Notes: generated by a model from the letters alone, not told the origin. A stretch of 64,000 nt of DNA from Hahella sp. KA22 (GCF_004135205.1 NZ_CP035490.1:2559501-2623500), one strand, 5' to 3'. Counted from the first letter of the stretch, positions 1 to 9,916 are shown. Made by a program: numbers and translations.

Positions 1-950
1 GCAACTGCGACTAACAAGGGCGCCCAATACCACTCTGTTTTAGGACGGAAGAAGCGCTGCTGCTGTTTGATCGGCTCCAATTGGTTGATGGATTCATAGA
101 TTTGCTCCAACTCCCCGGTGTTGCGGGCGCGGAAGTATTGCCCGCCTGTCTGGTCGGCGATGCTTCGCAGCAAAGTTTCGTCCAGATCGGCGGACGGGTT
201 TTCCTTACGGTAGCCGAAGATGCCGCGGCGGATGATTTCATCTGCGCCCACGCCGACGGTATAGATTTTAATGCCGGCTTCTGCGGCCAGTTTGGCGGCT
301 TGCTCGGGGGAGACTTCGCCGCCGGTGTTGGCGCCGTCAGTCAGCAGCACCAGCACTCGGGAGTCGGCGGGGCGCTCCCGCAGGCGCTTGATTCCAAGCC
401 CAATGGCGTCCCCAATGGCGGTGGCGTTGCCAGCGATGCCCAGGGTGGCTTCATTCAGCAGTTCGCCTACGGTAATCAGGTCGTAGGTCAGCGGCGCCTG
501 AATGTACGGTTGGGCGCCAAACAGAATCAGTCCCAGCCGATCTCCCTGACGGACCTGGATAAAGTCGGTGACCACGGACTTCACCACGTCCAGCCGGGTG
601 GCTTGATAGCCTTTCAGCTGCAAATCGGTTTCCTGCATGCTGGGAGAAATATCCACCGCCAGCATGAGATCGCGGGCTTCGTAGTCCATGGGGATGGGCT
701 CCCCCTGCCACTGCGGCCGGCAAACCGCCAGCACCAACAAGGCCCAGGCCAGGACTTGTAGTACCGCGCTCCAACGTCCGCTGGGCGCGTTGCTTGAACC
801 CGCTTCGGCGCCTTCCAGCACCAGTGCGGCCTGTTGATAGAAGGGAACCCGCAACGCCAGATTGCGTCCTTCTTCATTCTTTTGGCGCTTTTTCATTAAC
901 CAGGGAAGGGGGAGCGCCAACAACAACCATGGCCAGGCGAGGGTCAGCAC
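1..950 (-). CDS. VWA-domain membrane protein (BatA-like), 3' end beyond the window
   Basis: Last visible gene of a MoxR-type operon; about 316 codons are present and the C-terminus lies beyond the left edge. I chose a GTG start at 950 because AAGGAGG lies five bases upstream and the start overlaps the DUF4381 stop (GTGCTGA). The protein begins with a hydrophobic helix (residues 3-19), has a second near 61-77, then a von Willebrand A domain. The metal-ion-dependent adhesion motif DISPS is at 100-104, with the later conserved TDG in LLTDGANTGG. BatA-type proteins in MoxR operons are thought to act in envelope stress tolerance or as metal-dependent scaffolds with the AAA ATPase. The domain is clear; the exact role is inferred. 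Confidence 0.85.
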   Translation of the reverse strand, partial: MLTLAWPWLLLALPLPWLMKKRQKNEEGRNLALRVPFYQQAALVLEGAEAGSSNAPSGRWSAVLQVLAWALLVLAVCRPQWQGEPIPMDYEARDLMLAVDISPSMQETDLQLKGYQATRLDVVKSVVTDFIQVRQGDRLGLILFGAQPYIQAPLTYDLITVGELLNEATLGIAGNATAIGDAIGLGIKRLRERPADSRVLVLLTDGANTGGEVSPEQAAKLAAEAGIKIYTVGVGADEIIRRGIFGYRKENPSADLDETLLRSIADQTGGQYFRARNTGELEQIYESINQLEPIKQQQRFFRPKTEWYWAPLLVAV

Positions 951-1408
951 CGCAGCCTCCTTATCCAGCGCTGCGCGGCTTGGTAGGCCACGTCTGGGGA
1001 AAGCGCGGGACGTGGGCTGTAAAGGCTTTGCAGGTAGGCGTCGATGTCTCCATGTTGCCCTTTGGGCAGCCGATCTTTCAAAAAGGCGCCCCAGGCGTCG
1101 CCGGATAGCGGCAGAGCGGCTTTCAGGCCCAGGGTGCGGCAGTGGCGTTTCAGCACGAGATTGACGTTGGCGAGAAAGTCGCCGGGACGACCATGGTCAT
1201 TGAATTCGCGCCAGTGATGTTCCAGTACGGACAACGAGGCTTTGGTTCGCTTGTGGCGGCGATACAGCCATATTCCGAGCCAGATGAGTCCCACCAGCGC
1301 GAAAAAACATTCCAGAATCACGAACCACCATCCCCAGGGCAGCGGCCACCAGCCGGAGGGAGAGGGGTCCATGATATCCAGCAACTGTAAGGATTGCGTC
1401 GGGTCCAT
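944..1408 (-). CDS. DUF4381 membrane protein of the MoxR operon
   Basis: A protein of 154 residues. The start at 1408 forms a TGATG overlap with the stop of the DUF58 gene and has a GAGGAG site upstream; a longer frame reaching 1537 would run into DUF58 and is not preferred. One membrane helix spans roughly residues 27-49, in a Trp-rich stretch starting WWPLPWGWW. A basic RRHKR segment and a soluble helical tail follow. Small DUF4381 proteins sit between DUF58 and VWA genes in many proteobacterial MoxR operons, and the position here matches. No enzymatic motif is visible; a membrane scaffold role is inferred from context only. Confidence 0.8.
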   Translation of the reverse strand: MDPTQSLQLLDIMDPSPSGWWPLPWGWWFVILECFFALVGLIWLGIWLYRRHKRTKASLSVLEHHWREFNDHGRPGDFLANVNLVLKRHCRTLGLKAALPLSGDAWGAFLKDRLPKGQHGDIDAYLQSLYSPRPALSPDVAYQAAQRWIRRLRC

Positions 1409-2334
1409 CAGGCGGCTCCTCGTGCGCCGTTGGAGAACTGCAGTTGATGCAGTTTCTCCGCCGGATCTTCCCAGGTGGAGAGGCGGGCGCAGGCCAGACC
1501 AATAGAGGCGAGTTCCTGCAGCAATTGGTTTTGCCACTGCTCGTATTCATTTTTCAGGCGCAGGGACAGGCGTTCGTTGCGGGTATCCAGGTCCAGGTGG
1601 GAACTTCCGTCGGTAATACGAAAGTTGCCGGGCGGCAAGGTCTGCTCCAGTGGGTCAAATACCTGAAACGGCAACACCTGGCTGTGTCGGCGCAAATCGA
1701 ACAGCAGATTTTTGCTGGTGGCGTCGAACTGTCGCCAGTCGGAAATAATAAAGCATTGGCTTCCGGGGCGGGCGATACGGCGCAACTCCAGCAACGCATC
1801 GTTAAAACTGAATCTGGTCTCGCTCTGTTGCAGGCTCAGCGCCTGATTGAACGAGTTGACGCATTCCAGAATACGCAGCGCCTGACGGGGATGTCGGGAG
1901 GGCTTCAGCGCTTGATGCCCCAAATGGGAGAACACCAGTCCGCCGATACGATCGCCTTGCGCCAGACCGGCCCAGGCCAGTAGCGAAGCGATTTCCGCCG
2001 CCAGCACGGATTTGAAGGCGCGACGACTGCCGAAAAACAGGCTGATGGACTGATCCACCAGAATCAGTATCGGGCGCTCAACTTCCTCGTGAAAAACTTT
2101 GGTGAACGGGCGACTGCGCCGGGCGGTGACTTTCCAGTCAATAGAGCGAGGGTCGTCGCCTTCCTGATAAGGACGATATTCGGCGAAGTCCATACCGCGC
2201 CCGCGAAAGCGCGACAAGTGCGCCCCCGCCTGTTGCTGCAGTTTGCGCGGATCAAAGCGCAAGCTGAGTCGGGCGGCGGCGATACGCAGTTGAATGAGTT
2301 CATCCAATTGGCAGTAAACGCGATGTTGATTCAT
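1408..2334 (-). CDS. DUF58 protein of the MoxR operon
   Basis: A protein of 308 residues with the family hallmark GRGMDFAEYRPYQEGDDPRS followed by IDWKVTARR near residues 46-74. A VWA-like half follows, with LILVDQSISLFFG and a later FIISDWRQFD strand. An AGGA site precedes the ATG, which lies 29 bases after the moxR stop; the stop overlaps the next start. DUF58 proteins are the usual partner of MoxR AAA ATPases. The adhesion-like motif here reads DQSIS, a slight departure from DxSxS. Family assignment is firm, biochemical role unknown. Confidence 0.88.
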   Translation of the reverse strand: MNQHRVYCQLDELIQLRIAAARLSLRFDPRKLQQQAGAHLSRFRGRGMDFAEYRPYQEGDDPRSIDWKVTARRSRPFTKVFHEEVERPILILVDQSISLFFGSRRAFKSVLAAEIASLLAWAGLAQGDRIGGLVFSHLGHQALKPSRHPRQALRILECVNSFNQALSLQQSETRFSFNDALLELRRIARPGSQCFIISDWRQFDATSKNLLFDLRRHSQVLPFQVFDPLEQTLPPGNFRITDGSSHLDLDTRNERLSLRLKNEYEQWQNQLLQELASIGLACARLSTWEDPAEKLHQLQFSNGARGAA

Positions 2335-2363
2335 TGTGTCCTGTGGGCGCTGCAGGATTAATG

Positions 2364-3323
2364 TCAGGGAACGGGAACTTGCTCCAGCAAACGGGCGATA
2401 ACCTTGTCTGTCGATACCCCTTCCGCTTCTGCTTTGAAGCTGGTGATCAGACGGTGGCGCAATACGTCGAAGGCCATCGCCTGCACGTCTTCAGGCGCCA
2501 CGAAATCTTTGCCGTTCAGCCAGGCGTGCGCGCGGGCGCACCGATCCAGGGCGATGGTGGCGCGGGGACTGCCGCCGTATTCAAGCCATTCCGCCAGCTT
2601 GGCGTCGTATTTTTCGGGGAAACGGGTCGCCATGATGATCTGAACGATGTACTGCTCAACAGAGTCGGCCATATAGACGTTCAACACTTCTTTGCGAGCC
2701 TGGAAAATGGCTTCCTGCTCCAGAGGTTGAGTCTCTTTGACTTTAGGGCCCGCCGCCTCATGGCGAGCCAGTCGCAGAATGTTCAATTCGGACTCTGAGT
2801 CAGGGTAATCAATGCGGACGTGCAACAGAAAACGGTCCAGCTGCGCTTCCGGCAGAGGATATGTGCCTTCCTGTTCAATGGGATTCTGTGTGGCCATGAC
2901 CATAAACAGACCGTTTAACGGATAACTGCGCCCGCTCACGGTAACCTGCCGCTCCGCCATGGCTTCCAGCAGTGCGCTTTGCACTTTGGCGGGAGCGCGG
3001 TTGATCTCATCCGCCAGCACTAAGTTGTGAAAAATGGGGCCTTTGCGAAACTCGAAGTTCCCCGTCTCTGGACGATAAATGTCGGACCCGGTGATGTCCG
3101 CCGGCAGTAAATCGGGGGTGAACTGAATGCGCTGGAAGTCGCCTTCAATATTTGAAGCCAGTTCTTTGATTGCTTTGGTTTTGGCGAGGCCGGGCGCCCC
3201 TTCGACCAATAGGTGGCCGTCAGCGAGCAGAGATATCAGCAACCGATCGAGCAGGTGCGACTGTCCGATAATGGATTCACTGAGTTGGTTCTTTAGATCG
3301 AGAAGAGTGGCCTGTAAGGACAT
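2364..3323 (-). CDS. MoxR-family AAA ATPase
   Basis: First gene of the operon running leftward, 319 residues. Walker A GAPGLAKT is at residues 42-49 and Walker B VLADE at 102-106, followed by the typical INRAPAKVQSALLEAMAE segment. Sensor-like ATQNPIEQEGTYPLPEAQLD follows, and the C-terminal helical lid ends the protein. MoxR ATPases are chaperone-like and act with VWA-domain partners, here very probably the two downstream VWA-like proteins. The start is preceded by AGG at a normal distance. The family is certain; the client is unknown. Confidence 0.93.
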   Translation of the reverse strand: MSLQATLLDLKNQLSESIIGQSHLLDRLLISLLADGHLLVEGAPGLAKTKAIKELASNIEGDFQRIQFTPDLLPADITGSDIYRPETGNFEFRKGPIFHNLVLADEINRAPAKVQSALLEAMAERQVTVSGRSYPLNGLFMVMATQNPIEQEGTYPLPEAQLDRFLLHVRIDYPDSESELNILRLARHEAAGPKVKETQPLEQEAIFQARKEVLNVYMADSVEQYIVQIIMATRFPEKYDAKLAEWLEYGGSPRATIALDRCARAHAWLNGKDFVAPEDVQAMAFDVLRHRLITSFKAEAEGVSTDKVIARLLEQVPVP

Positions 3324-3710
3324 GCTTAACCTAATACCAGTGTTTGCGTTGTTCTTCCAAAAACGTCAACAAACCTTCGACGCATCCGCCGGAGGTTCCG
3401 GGCCTGTAGCGGGCTTAAGATGTTAGGAAACTCGGCTGCAGGCGTCCAGCGCCAACGTGACAGCATTCTGCAATAATTAACTTTGTTTCGTTATTAATTA
3501 TTCGTCATAACATTAAACTATCGCTGCGACCCCGGGAGTCGTTCTCATGCGACAAGCGCGTTGCGCGATGAGAGGCTAAAGCTGCCTGACTCTCATGTTT
3601 TCAAAGTGCGTGCTGTAGAATGCTGATTCAAGGGTGGTTAAGATTTTTTAACCTTGATTAAGCCAGAGTGGCGCAGCTATCCATTTTTGATAAGCGCGTT
3701 GGAATTGTTT
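3324..3710. other. Intergenic region between divergent moxR operon and hypothetical pair
   Basis: No convincing gene. An AT-rich stretch near 3471-3515 holds an imperfect inverted repeat (TAATTAAC near 3474, GTTATTAATTA at 3490). A perfect 6-bp hairpin (GGTTAA, six-base loop, TTAACC) occupies 3636-3653, directly in front of a possible TTG start at 3654. Promoters for both directions must lie here, but I see no consensus sigma-70 pair worth marking. Confidence 0.4.
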
Positions 3711-4178
3711 GTGGAAATCAAAGAAACAAGAGCTGAACGCTATTACGAACGGCAGCCAATCTTCAGTAAGTCCGTTTTCTTAATCTCTGTGATATTTTTC
3801 CTGTTTGGCGGAGCTTTCGCCGACAAGTCGCTCCTGGATGAGTATTGGGTTGCGGCTCTTATCCTGGCGATGGTTAGTGTGCTGGCGTGTATTGAGATAG
3901 AGCGTCGCGAAAAGACCCGTTGGGTAGAGGTCGTCTTGTTAAAGTACGATGGCGACCAGCTTGTATTTGAGCAGAGAGACGGGGTCCAGACGCGAACCGT
4001 TGAGGTCAAATTGGAGAAGGTGAAAAAGATTACCTACGGGAAAAAGTTCATCTGTTTTGAAGGCGCGTACCCATATTCTAAGTTAATAGGTATTCAGAAG
4101 AGTCTCCGGCCTCATATAGGGCAGTTAATCGAGAGTATCAGGGCCGCGAGGCCTGACATTCATTTCGAATCGCAGTAG
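3711..4178 (+). CDS. Small membrane protein, paralogue A (unknown function)
   Basis: Not recognised. With a GTG start at 3711 the product has 155 residues; a TTG start at 3654 would add 19. I prefer 3711 because the N-terminus then lines up with the downstream paralogue, but the ribosome site is weak either way. Two hydrophobic segments (about 22-37 and 49-63) are followed by a charged cytosolic half containing VVLLKYDGDQLVF, ITYGKKFICFEGAYPYSKL, and an end of IRAARPDIHFESQ. The shape suggests a two-helix membrane anchor with a PH-like or YcxB-like beta domain; that is a guess. It shares the FEGAYPY signature with the next gene. Confidence 0.65.
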   Translation: MEIKETRAERYYERQPIFSKSVFLISVIFFLFGGAFADKSLLDEYWVAALILAMVSVLACIEIERREKTRWVEVVLLKYDGDQLVFEQRDGVQTRTVEVKLEKVKKITYGKKFICFEGAYPYSKLIGIQKSLRPHIGQLIESIRAARPDIHFESQ

Positions 4179-4211
4179 CAGTAATTAGATAGAGTGGTAA
4201 ACGGCGGGCGT

Positions 4212-4670
4212 ATGAAAATTGAAAGATGGAGACGAGTGGCCTTCGAAGAGAAATCTTTGTGGCCGGAAAAAATAGCGCTCGGGTTTGTATGGTTATTAAT
4301 TTTTACATCCGGCCATAACTTATGGAATTCCTATCCGCTGCTGTGCCTGTTCGTCCTTTTGCTTGGGGCGGGCGCGCTTTGGCGTATTGTGCGAGGAATC
4401 AAATACCGCTGGGTGCTGGATGCTTTGTTGTCGTATGACGGGGACAGGGCGGTGTTTAATCTTTGCCCTGAGCGTAAAGGGGCGCATCCCATAGAAGTTT
4501 TGATTTCTAAAGTTGAGTTGATACGTTACAGCAGTACGTTTGTGTATTTTGAAGGCGCCTACCCCTATGCAAAGGAGGCTTGCTTCGCCAAAAAATTCCT
4601 GCCCCATATAAAAACGCTGATCAGTAATATACAGGCGTCATATCCAAATATTAAAGTCGAAGAGGTCTGA
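4212..4670 (+). CDS. Small membrane protein, paralogue B (unknown function)
   Basis: Not recognised; 152 residues from the ATG at 4212 (a GTG at 4194 would add six residues). It starts 33 bases after paralogue A and has the same plan: two hydrophobic stretches (about 20-34 and 41-57), then a soluble half with ALLSYDGDRAVF, TFVYFEGAYPYAK, and a tail IQASYPNIKVEEV that mirrors the first copy. The pair looks like an old tandem duplication: architecture and key motifs are conserved but most positions differ. No catalytic motif is visible. Confidence 0.65.
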   Translation: MKIERWRRVAFEEKSLWPEKIALGFVWLLIFTSGHNLWNSYPLLCLFVLLLGAGALWRIVRGIKYRWVLDALLSYDGDRAVFNLCPERKGAHPIEVLISKVELIRYSSTFVYFEGAYPYAKEACFAKKFLPHIKTLISNIQASYPNIKVEEV

Positions 4671-5040
4671 TAACGCGGCGGTTAGATGGGGTGGTTAAAA
4701 TCCGTTCTTTTTTCTGCGTGTTATTGCCTAGGTATTTCCACTTATTTCAGTGGCGGCGCAGGGGCGCTTTCCCACAAAGTGTGCTCTGCAACTCTATGAT
4801 AAAAATAAGAAAAAAATTTCGTTAGCGGCGATTTTTGATCTTTTGTAGTAGGTACTAAACTGTATTAAAAACGCGTATCCGCCCTGCTAGGCTCTTGGCT
4901 CCCAAACAGCATAAACAGATTTCAATACCTGAACTATTCTTAAAACTGCAGGCGTCATCTCTTTCAGTTCACTGCCTCGTTGTAAAAGAAGTTTTGGGGT
5001 CGTTGCTTTTTTGAGCCAATAATAAAAAGGTGCAAATTTA
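4671..5040. other. Intergenic region upstream of the glutamate dehydrogenase gene
   Basis: A stretch of 370 bases with no convincing gene. It is AT-rich around 4795-4880. A TTGATC at 4835 and TAAACT at 4856 could be part of a promoter, but spacing is short. AAGGTG at 5026-5031 serves as ribosome site for the gene that follows. Confidence 0.35.
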
Positions 5041-8000
5041 ATGAAGCAGATTAGCGTAGAGACCAGGGAGCAGTTTTTTGAGCTTTTAGAGGAGGAGTTC
5101 AAAAAGAAACTGGAACCTGGCTTAGCGGAGGATGTGAACCGGTTCGCCCGGCTTTATCTCGAAATGTCGCCTCTGGACGAAATCCGTAGTCGCCGTCTGG
5201 CGGACATCTACGGCGCAGTCGTCGCCTGTTGGCACTTCCTGCAAGACCATCATCAAGACCAGCCCAAGGTCACCGTATTCAACCCGGACCTGGAAACGCA
5301 CGGCTGGCAATCCACCCACACTGTCATTGGCATTCTTCACAACAACATTCCCTTTATCGTTGACTCGGTGCGTATGGGGCTGAACCGCATGGAGTTGACG
5401 CTGCACTCCATTCAGCATGCGGTTCTGTACATCGAGCGTGACAGTTCCGCCAAACTCAAGCGCGTTATCGGCCGTGATGAAGAGCCGGCGCGGGAGCTGG
5501 GCGAGTCCATGGTGTATGTGGAGATCGATCGTCATAACGATCCTGCTGATCACCTGCGCATCAAAGAGGAACTGGAGACAGTACTTGGAGAAGTGCGCAC
5601 CGCGGTGGGCGACTACGAAAAAATGAAGTCGCACGCGCAAGAACTCATCAGCGAGTTCGAGCAAGATATTCCCAATGTCAAAAAAACGGATTTAAAAGAA
5701 GCGAGCGAGTTTCTGAAGTGGCTGGCTGCAGACCATTTCACCTTCCTTGGCTACGACGAGTATCAATTCAAGAAGGCAGGCAAGGACACTATCATTCAGC
5801 AGGTTGCGGGTTCTGAACTGGGTATCTTGAAGAGCCATCCAGAACGTCCCGCAATGATGAAGATGAGCGATCTGCCGCAGAAAGCCCGTCGTCAGATGCT
5901 GCAATCCGAGATTTTCACCTTCGCCAAATCGTCGCAGCGCTCGCGGGTGCACCGTCCCGCTTATCCTGACTATGTGTCAGTGAAGAAGTTCAACGAGCAG
6001 GGCGAAGTCATCGGGGAGCGTCGTTTCTTGGGGCTGTATACCTCACGGGTATACCATCAGCGTCCTGACGATATCCCATTGGTCAGACGTAAAGTTAAAC
6101 ATGTCCTGAAGCGTTCCGGCTTCAACCCCAGCGATTATGCGGGTAAAGAGTTGGATCAGATTCTGGCGGTTTATCCCCGCGATGAGCTGTTCCAGTTGGG
6201 GCGCGATGATTTGTTCGATGTGGCCATGGGTATTCTGTATATCCAGGAGCGTCGCAAAATTCGTCTGTTTATTCGCGAGGACGTGTACGGCCAGTTTGTC
6301 AGCGCCATTGTGTATGTGCCGAGAGATCTGTACAGCACCGATTTGCGTCTGCGCATTTCCGATATCCTGGTCAAGGCCACCGGCGCGGAAGACGTAGAGT
6401 TCACCACTTATTTCTCCGAGTCCGTGCTGGCGCGTACGCAGTTCAACCTGCGCGTACCGCAAGCGGAGCGTCGCGACCTGCGTCCGGCTGAGCTGGAAGA
6501 ACGCATCATCGCCGCCGCTCAGTCCTGGCAGGATGGCCTGATGGAGAGCTTGTACGAAGCGCATGGCGAAGAGCAGGCCAACTCCTATATTCACCTGTAC
6601 GCCAATGCATTCAATGGCGCGTACAGAGAGGAATTTTCACCTCGTCGCGCAGTGATCGATATCGAGCATATCGCCTCGTTGAGCGATGAGCGTCCGCTGG
6701 CGATGAGCTTCTATCGCGCATTGGAAGAAGACGAAAGCATTCTGCACTTCAAACTTTTCCACGGGGAAGTGCAAGTGCCGTTATCTGACGTGCTGCCGCT
6801 GTTTGAAAACCTCGGTCTGAGAGTGTTGGGCGAGCACCCGTTTGAAGCGATTGACCGTAACGGCAAGGTGGTCTGGATTCATGACTTCTCTTTGCAAAGC
6901 CGTGGCGGAGAAGTGATCGACATCCAGAAAATTCGCAAGAAGTTCGAAGAGCTGTTTCTGCGAGTGTGGACCAATGAAGCGGAGAACGACATCTTCAACC
7001 GCCTGGTGTTGGCGGCGCAGATGGATTGGCGGCAGATCGCCATGCTCCGCGCTTACGCCCGTTACATGCGTCAGATTCGCTTCAGCTATAGCCAGGACTT
7101 TATCGCCAATACCCTGGTCAACCACGTCCATATCGCCAAGTCCATTTACGAGCTGTTCGAAGCCCGTTTCAACCCGGCGAAAATTCAGAGCGACGCTCAG
7201 TGCGGCGCTGCGCAACAGAAGCTGGAGATTGAAATCAACCAGGCTCTGGACGAAGTTGAGCACCTGAGTGAAGACCGCGTACTGCGTCGTTTTGTCGAAC
7301 TGATCAAGGCGACGCTGCGCACCAACTATTATCAGCGTGGCGAAGATAATGGCGTGAAGGGATATATGTCCTTCAAGTTCAGCCCTCGCGACATTCCGGA
7401 AATGCCGCTGCCGCTGCCGATGTTCGAAATCTTCGTCTACTCTCCTCGTGTGGAAGGCGTGCACCTGCGTGGCGGTAAAGTCGCCCGTGGCGGTCTGCGC
7501 TGGTCCGATCGCTTTGAGGATTACCGGACGGAAGTGCTGGGTCTGGTGAAGGCGCAGCAGGTCAAGAACTCCGTTATCGTACCGGTAGGCGCGAAGGGCG
7601 GCTTTGTCGCCAAGCAACTGCCTGAGAATGATCGCGAAGCCATGCTGAACGAAGGTATCGCCTGCTATAAAACCTTTATTCGCGGCTTGTTGGATGTCAC
7701 CGATAATCTGTCCAGTGGCGAAGTGGTTCCGCCTTTGGACGTGGTGCGTCACGATGAAGACGACTATTACCTGGTTGTGGCGGCGGATAAAGGCACCGCG
7801 ACGTTCAGCGACATCGCCAACTCACTGTCGGAAGAGTACAACTTCTGGCTGGGCGACGCGTTTGCATCCGGCGGCAGCCAGGGTTACGACCACAAGAAGA
7901 TGGGCATCACCGCTCGCGGCGGCTGGGTTTCAGTTGAGCGACACTTCCGTGAAATGGGCGTGAATACAGCGACTGACGACTTTACCGTAGTGGGTGTGGG

Positions 8001-9903
8001 CGACATGTCCGGAGACGTGTTCGGCAACGGGATGTTGCGTTCTGAGCACATTCTCATGGTGGCTGCTTTCAACCACATGCACATCTTTATCGATCCAAAT
8101 CCGGACGCCGCGTCCAGCTTCGTAGAGCGCAAGCGCCTGTTCGAACTGCCGCGCTCCACTTGGATGGATTACGACAGCAAACTGATCTCGGCTGGCGGCG
8201 GTATATTCTCGCGCAACGCCAAGTCGATTCCGATCAGTCCTGAAATGAAGGCGCGCTTTGGCATCAAGCAGGACCGTCTGCCTCCCAATATGCTGATTTC
8301 ACAGTTGCTGAAAGCTCCGGTTGACCTGCTTTGGTTCGGAGGTATCGGCACCTATGTGAAGTCCTCTGAAGAATCGCACGCGGACGTGGGCGATAAAGCC
8401 AATGACGCGCTGCGGGTCGACGCGAGCGACTTGCAGGTGAAAGTCATCGGCGAAGGCGGCAATCTGGGTATGACTCAGTTGGCCCGTATCGAATACGCCC
8501 TCAACTATGGTCGCCTGAACACTGACTTTATTGATAACGCTGGCGGCGTAGACTGTTCTGACCACGAAGTTAACATCAAGATCCTGCTGAACGAGATTGT
8601 CGCCGGTGGCGACATGACCATGAAGCAACGTAATAAATTGCTGGCGGACATGACTGACTCCGTCGCCGATCTGGTGTTGATGAACAACTACCGCCAGACC
8701 CAGGCGCTGAGTATTGCGGAGACCGATGCGGCGACCCGCATTGAAGAATACCGTCGTCTGATCAATCACCTGGAGTCTATCGGTAAACTGAATCGCGGCC
8801 TGGAGTTTATTCCGGATGATGAAACCATCACCGAGCGTAAATCCATGAAGCGCGGTTTGGTGAGACCGGAGCTCTGTACGCTGATTTCCTATGTCAAAGG
8901 CTGGTTGAAAGAAACCCTGATCGACAGCGATCTGGTGGACCATGAATATCTGGCCAATGAACTGCACACTGAGTTCCCGCAGATGCTGGTGGATAAATTT
9001 GGCCGTCAGATGCGCGATCACCGTCTGCGTCGCGAGATTATCGCCACCCAGGTCGCCAACGACATGGTCAATCACATGGGCATTACCTTTGTGGACCGTC
9101 TGCGCCAGTCCACCGGCGCGCCGGTTGCGGCGATCGCTCAGGCGTACGTTATCGCCAGAAACGTCTTCCAGGTGCAGAATCAGTGGGCGGCGATCGAAGC
9201 TCTGGATTATAAAGTCGGCAGCGGCATGCAGGTCGCAATGATGTCTGAACTGATTCGTTTAGTGCGCAGAGCGACCCGTTGGTTCCTGAGAAATCGTCGC
9301 AGCGAACTGAATGTCATGGAGAATATGGACAAATTCTCCACCGGCATCGACTACATCGCGCACCACTTCAAGGAACTGCTCTCCGGCGACCAGCTCAAGC
9401 TGTGGCAGGAACGCTATGACGGTTATCGTCAAGCTGGCGTGCCGGATGAGCTGGCTGCGACAGTTGCGGGAACGCCGTATCTGTACTCAGCCCTGGGCAT
9501 CATTGAGGCGCAAGAGCAGACCAACGCCAGCCTGGATTACGTGGCGCGTATGTTCTTCCGCATGGGCGAAAGACTGGATATGCAATGGTTCGGGCATCAG
9601 CTCAATATTGCGCAGCCTGCGACCCACTGGCAGGCGCTGGCGAGAGAGAGCTTCCGTGAAGATCTCGATTGGCAGCAGCGTGCTCTGACGGTCGGTATCC
9701 TGCGCATGACTGACGCGCCGGAAGACATTGATCAGCGCATTGACGCCTGGTCAGAGTGCAATACGGACCTGATCGAGCGCTGGCGCGGTATGTTGACCGA
9801 GCTGAAAGCGACAAAAGATCCAGAGTTCCCCATGTATTCTGTCGCGCTACGAGAATTGTTGGATCTGGCGCAGAGCACGTCGCACGCCACCACTAAGATC
9901 TGA
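5041..9903 (+). CDS. gdhB: NAD-specific glutamate dehydrogenase, large (L_180) class
   Basis: The product has 1620 residues, the size typical of the 180-kDa GDH class in Pseudomonas and Streptomyces. It catalyses NAD-dependent oxidative deamination of glutamate to 2-oxoglutarate, a catabolic role. The long N-terminal regulatory half contains the family segment FLGYDEYQF. The catalytic region includes KVARGGLRWSDRFEDYRTEV, KAQQVKNSVIVPVGAKGG (the active-site Lys region) and the nucleotide-binding part with GVGDMSGDVFGNGML. A hydrophobic helical C-terminal domain completes it. The enzyme stands alone between intergenic regions and ends at a strong terminator. Relatives are allosterically regulated by amino acids such as arginine; this cannot be read from sequence alone. 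Confidence 0.95.
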   Translation: MKQISVETREQFFELLEEEFKKKLEPGLAEDVNRFARLYLEMSPLDEIRSRRLADIYGAVVACWHFLQDHHQDQPKVTVFNPDLETHGWQSTHTVIGILHNNIPFIVDSVRMGLNRMELTLHSIQHAVLYIERDSSAKLKRVIGRDEEPARELGESMVYVEIDRHNDPADHLRIKEELETVLGEVRTAVGDYEKMKSHAQELISEFEQDIPNVKKTDLKEASEFLKWLAADHFTFLGYDEYQFKKAGKDTIIQQVAGSELGILKSHPERPAMMKMSDLPQKARRQMLQSEIFTFAKSSQRSRVHRPAYPDYVSVKKFNEQGEVIGERRFLGLYTSRVYHQRPDDIPLVRRKVKHVLKRSGFNPSDYAGKELDQILAVYPRDELFQLGRDDLFDVAMGILYIQERRKIRLFIREDVYGQFVSAIVYVPRDLYSTDLRLRISDILVKATGAEDVEFTTYFSESVLARTQFNLRVPQAERRDLRPAELEERIIAAAQSWQDGLMESLYEAHGEEQANSYIHLYANAFNGAYREEFSPRRAVIDIEHIASLSDERPLAMSFYRALEEDESILHFKLFHGEVQVPLSDVLPLFENLGLRVLGEHPFEAIDRNGKVVWIHDFSLQSRGGEVIDIQKIRKKFEELFLRVWTNEAENDIFNRLVLAAQMDWRQIAMLRAYARYMRQIRFSYSQDFIANTLVNHVHIAKSIYELFEARFNPAKIQSDAQCGAAQQKLEIEINQALDEVEHLSEDRVLRRFVELIKATLRTNYYQRGEDNGVKGYMSFKFSPRDIPEMPLPLPMFEIFVYSPRVEGVHLRGGKVARGGLRWSDRFEDYRTEVLGLVKAQQVKNSVIVPVGAKGGFVAKQLPENDREAMLNEGIACYKTFIRGLLDVTDNLSSGEVVPPLDVVRHDEDDYYLVVAADKGTATFSDIANSLSEEYNFWLGDAFASGGSQGYDHKKMGITARGGWVSVERHFREMGVNTATDDFTVVGVGDMSGDVFGNGMLRSEHILMVAAFNHMHIFIDPNPDAASSFVERKRLFELPRSTWMDYDSKLISAGGGIFSRNAKSIPISPEMKARFGIKQDRLPPNMLISQLLKAPVDLLWFGGIGTYVKSSEESHADVGDKANDALRVDASDLQVKVIGEGGNLGMTQLARIEYALNYGRLNTDFIDNAGGVDCSDHEVNIKILLNEIVAGGDMTMKQRNKLLADMTDSVADLVLMNNYRQTQALSIAETDAATRIEEYRRLINHLESIGKLNRGLEFIPDDETITERKSMKRGLVRPELCTLISYVKGWLKETLIDSDLVDHEYLANELHTEFPQMLVDKFGRQMRDHRLRREIIATQVANDMVNHMGITFVDRLRQSTGAPVAAIAQAYVIARNVFQVQNQWAAIEALDYKVGSGMQVAMMSELIRLVRRATRWFLRNRRSELNVMENMDKFSTGIDYIAHHFKELLSGDQLKLWQERYDGYRQAGVPDELAATVAGTPYLYSALGIIEAQEQTNASLDYVARMFFRMGERLDMQWFGHQLNIAQPATHWQALARESFREDLDWQQRALTVGILRMTDAPEDIDQRIDAWSECNTDLIERWRGMLTELKATKDPEFPMYSVALRELLDLAQSTSHATTKI

Positions 9904-9916
9904 TAATGTGACTTAA

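Noticed and set aside
81-761. A 226-codon plus-strand frame at the left edge
   Set aside because: It is the shadow of the minus-strand VWA gene, whose adhesion motif and ribosome site are clear.
6781-7752. Open frames of 258-323 codons antisense to gdhB (also 8299-9075)
   Set aside because: Shadows of the glutamate dehydrogenase gene, which is certain from its conserved catalytic motifs.
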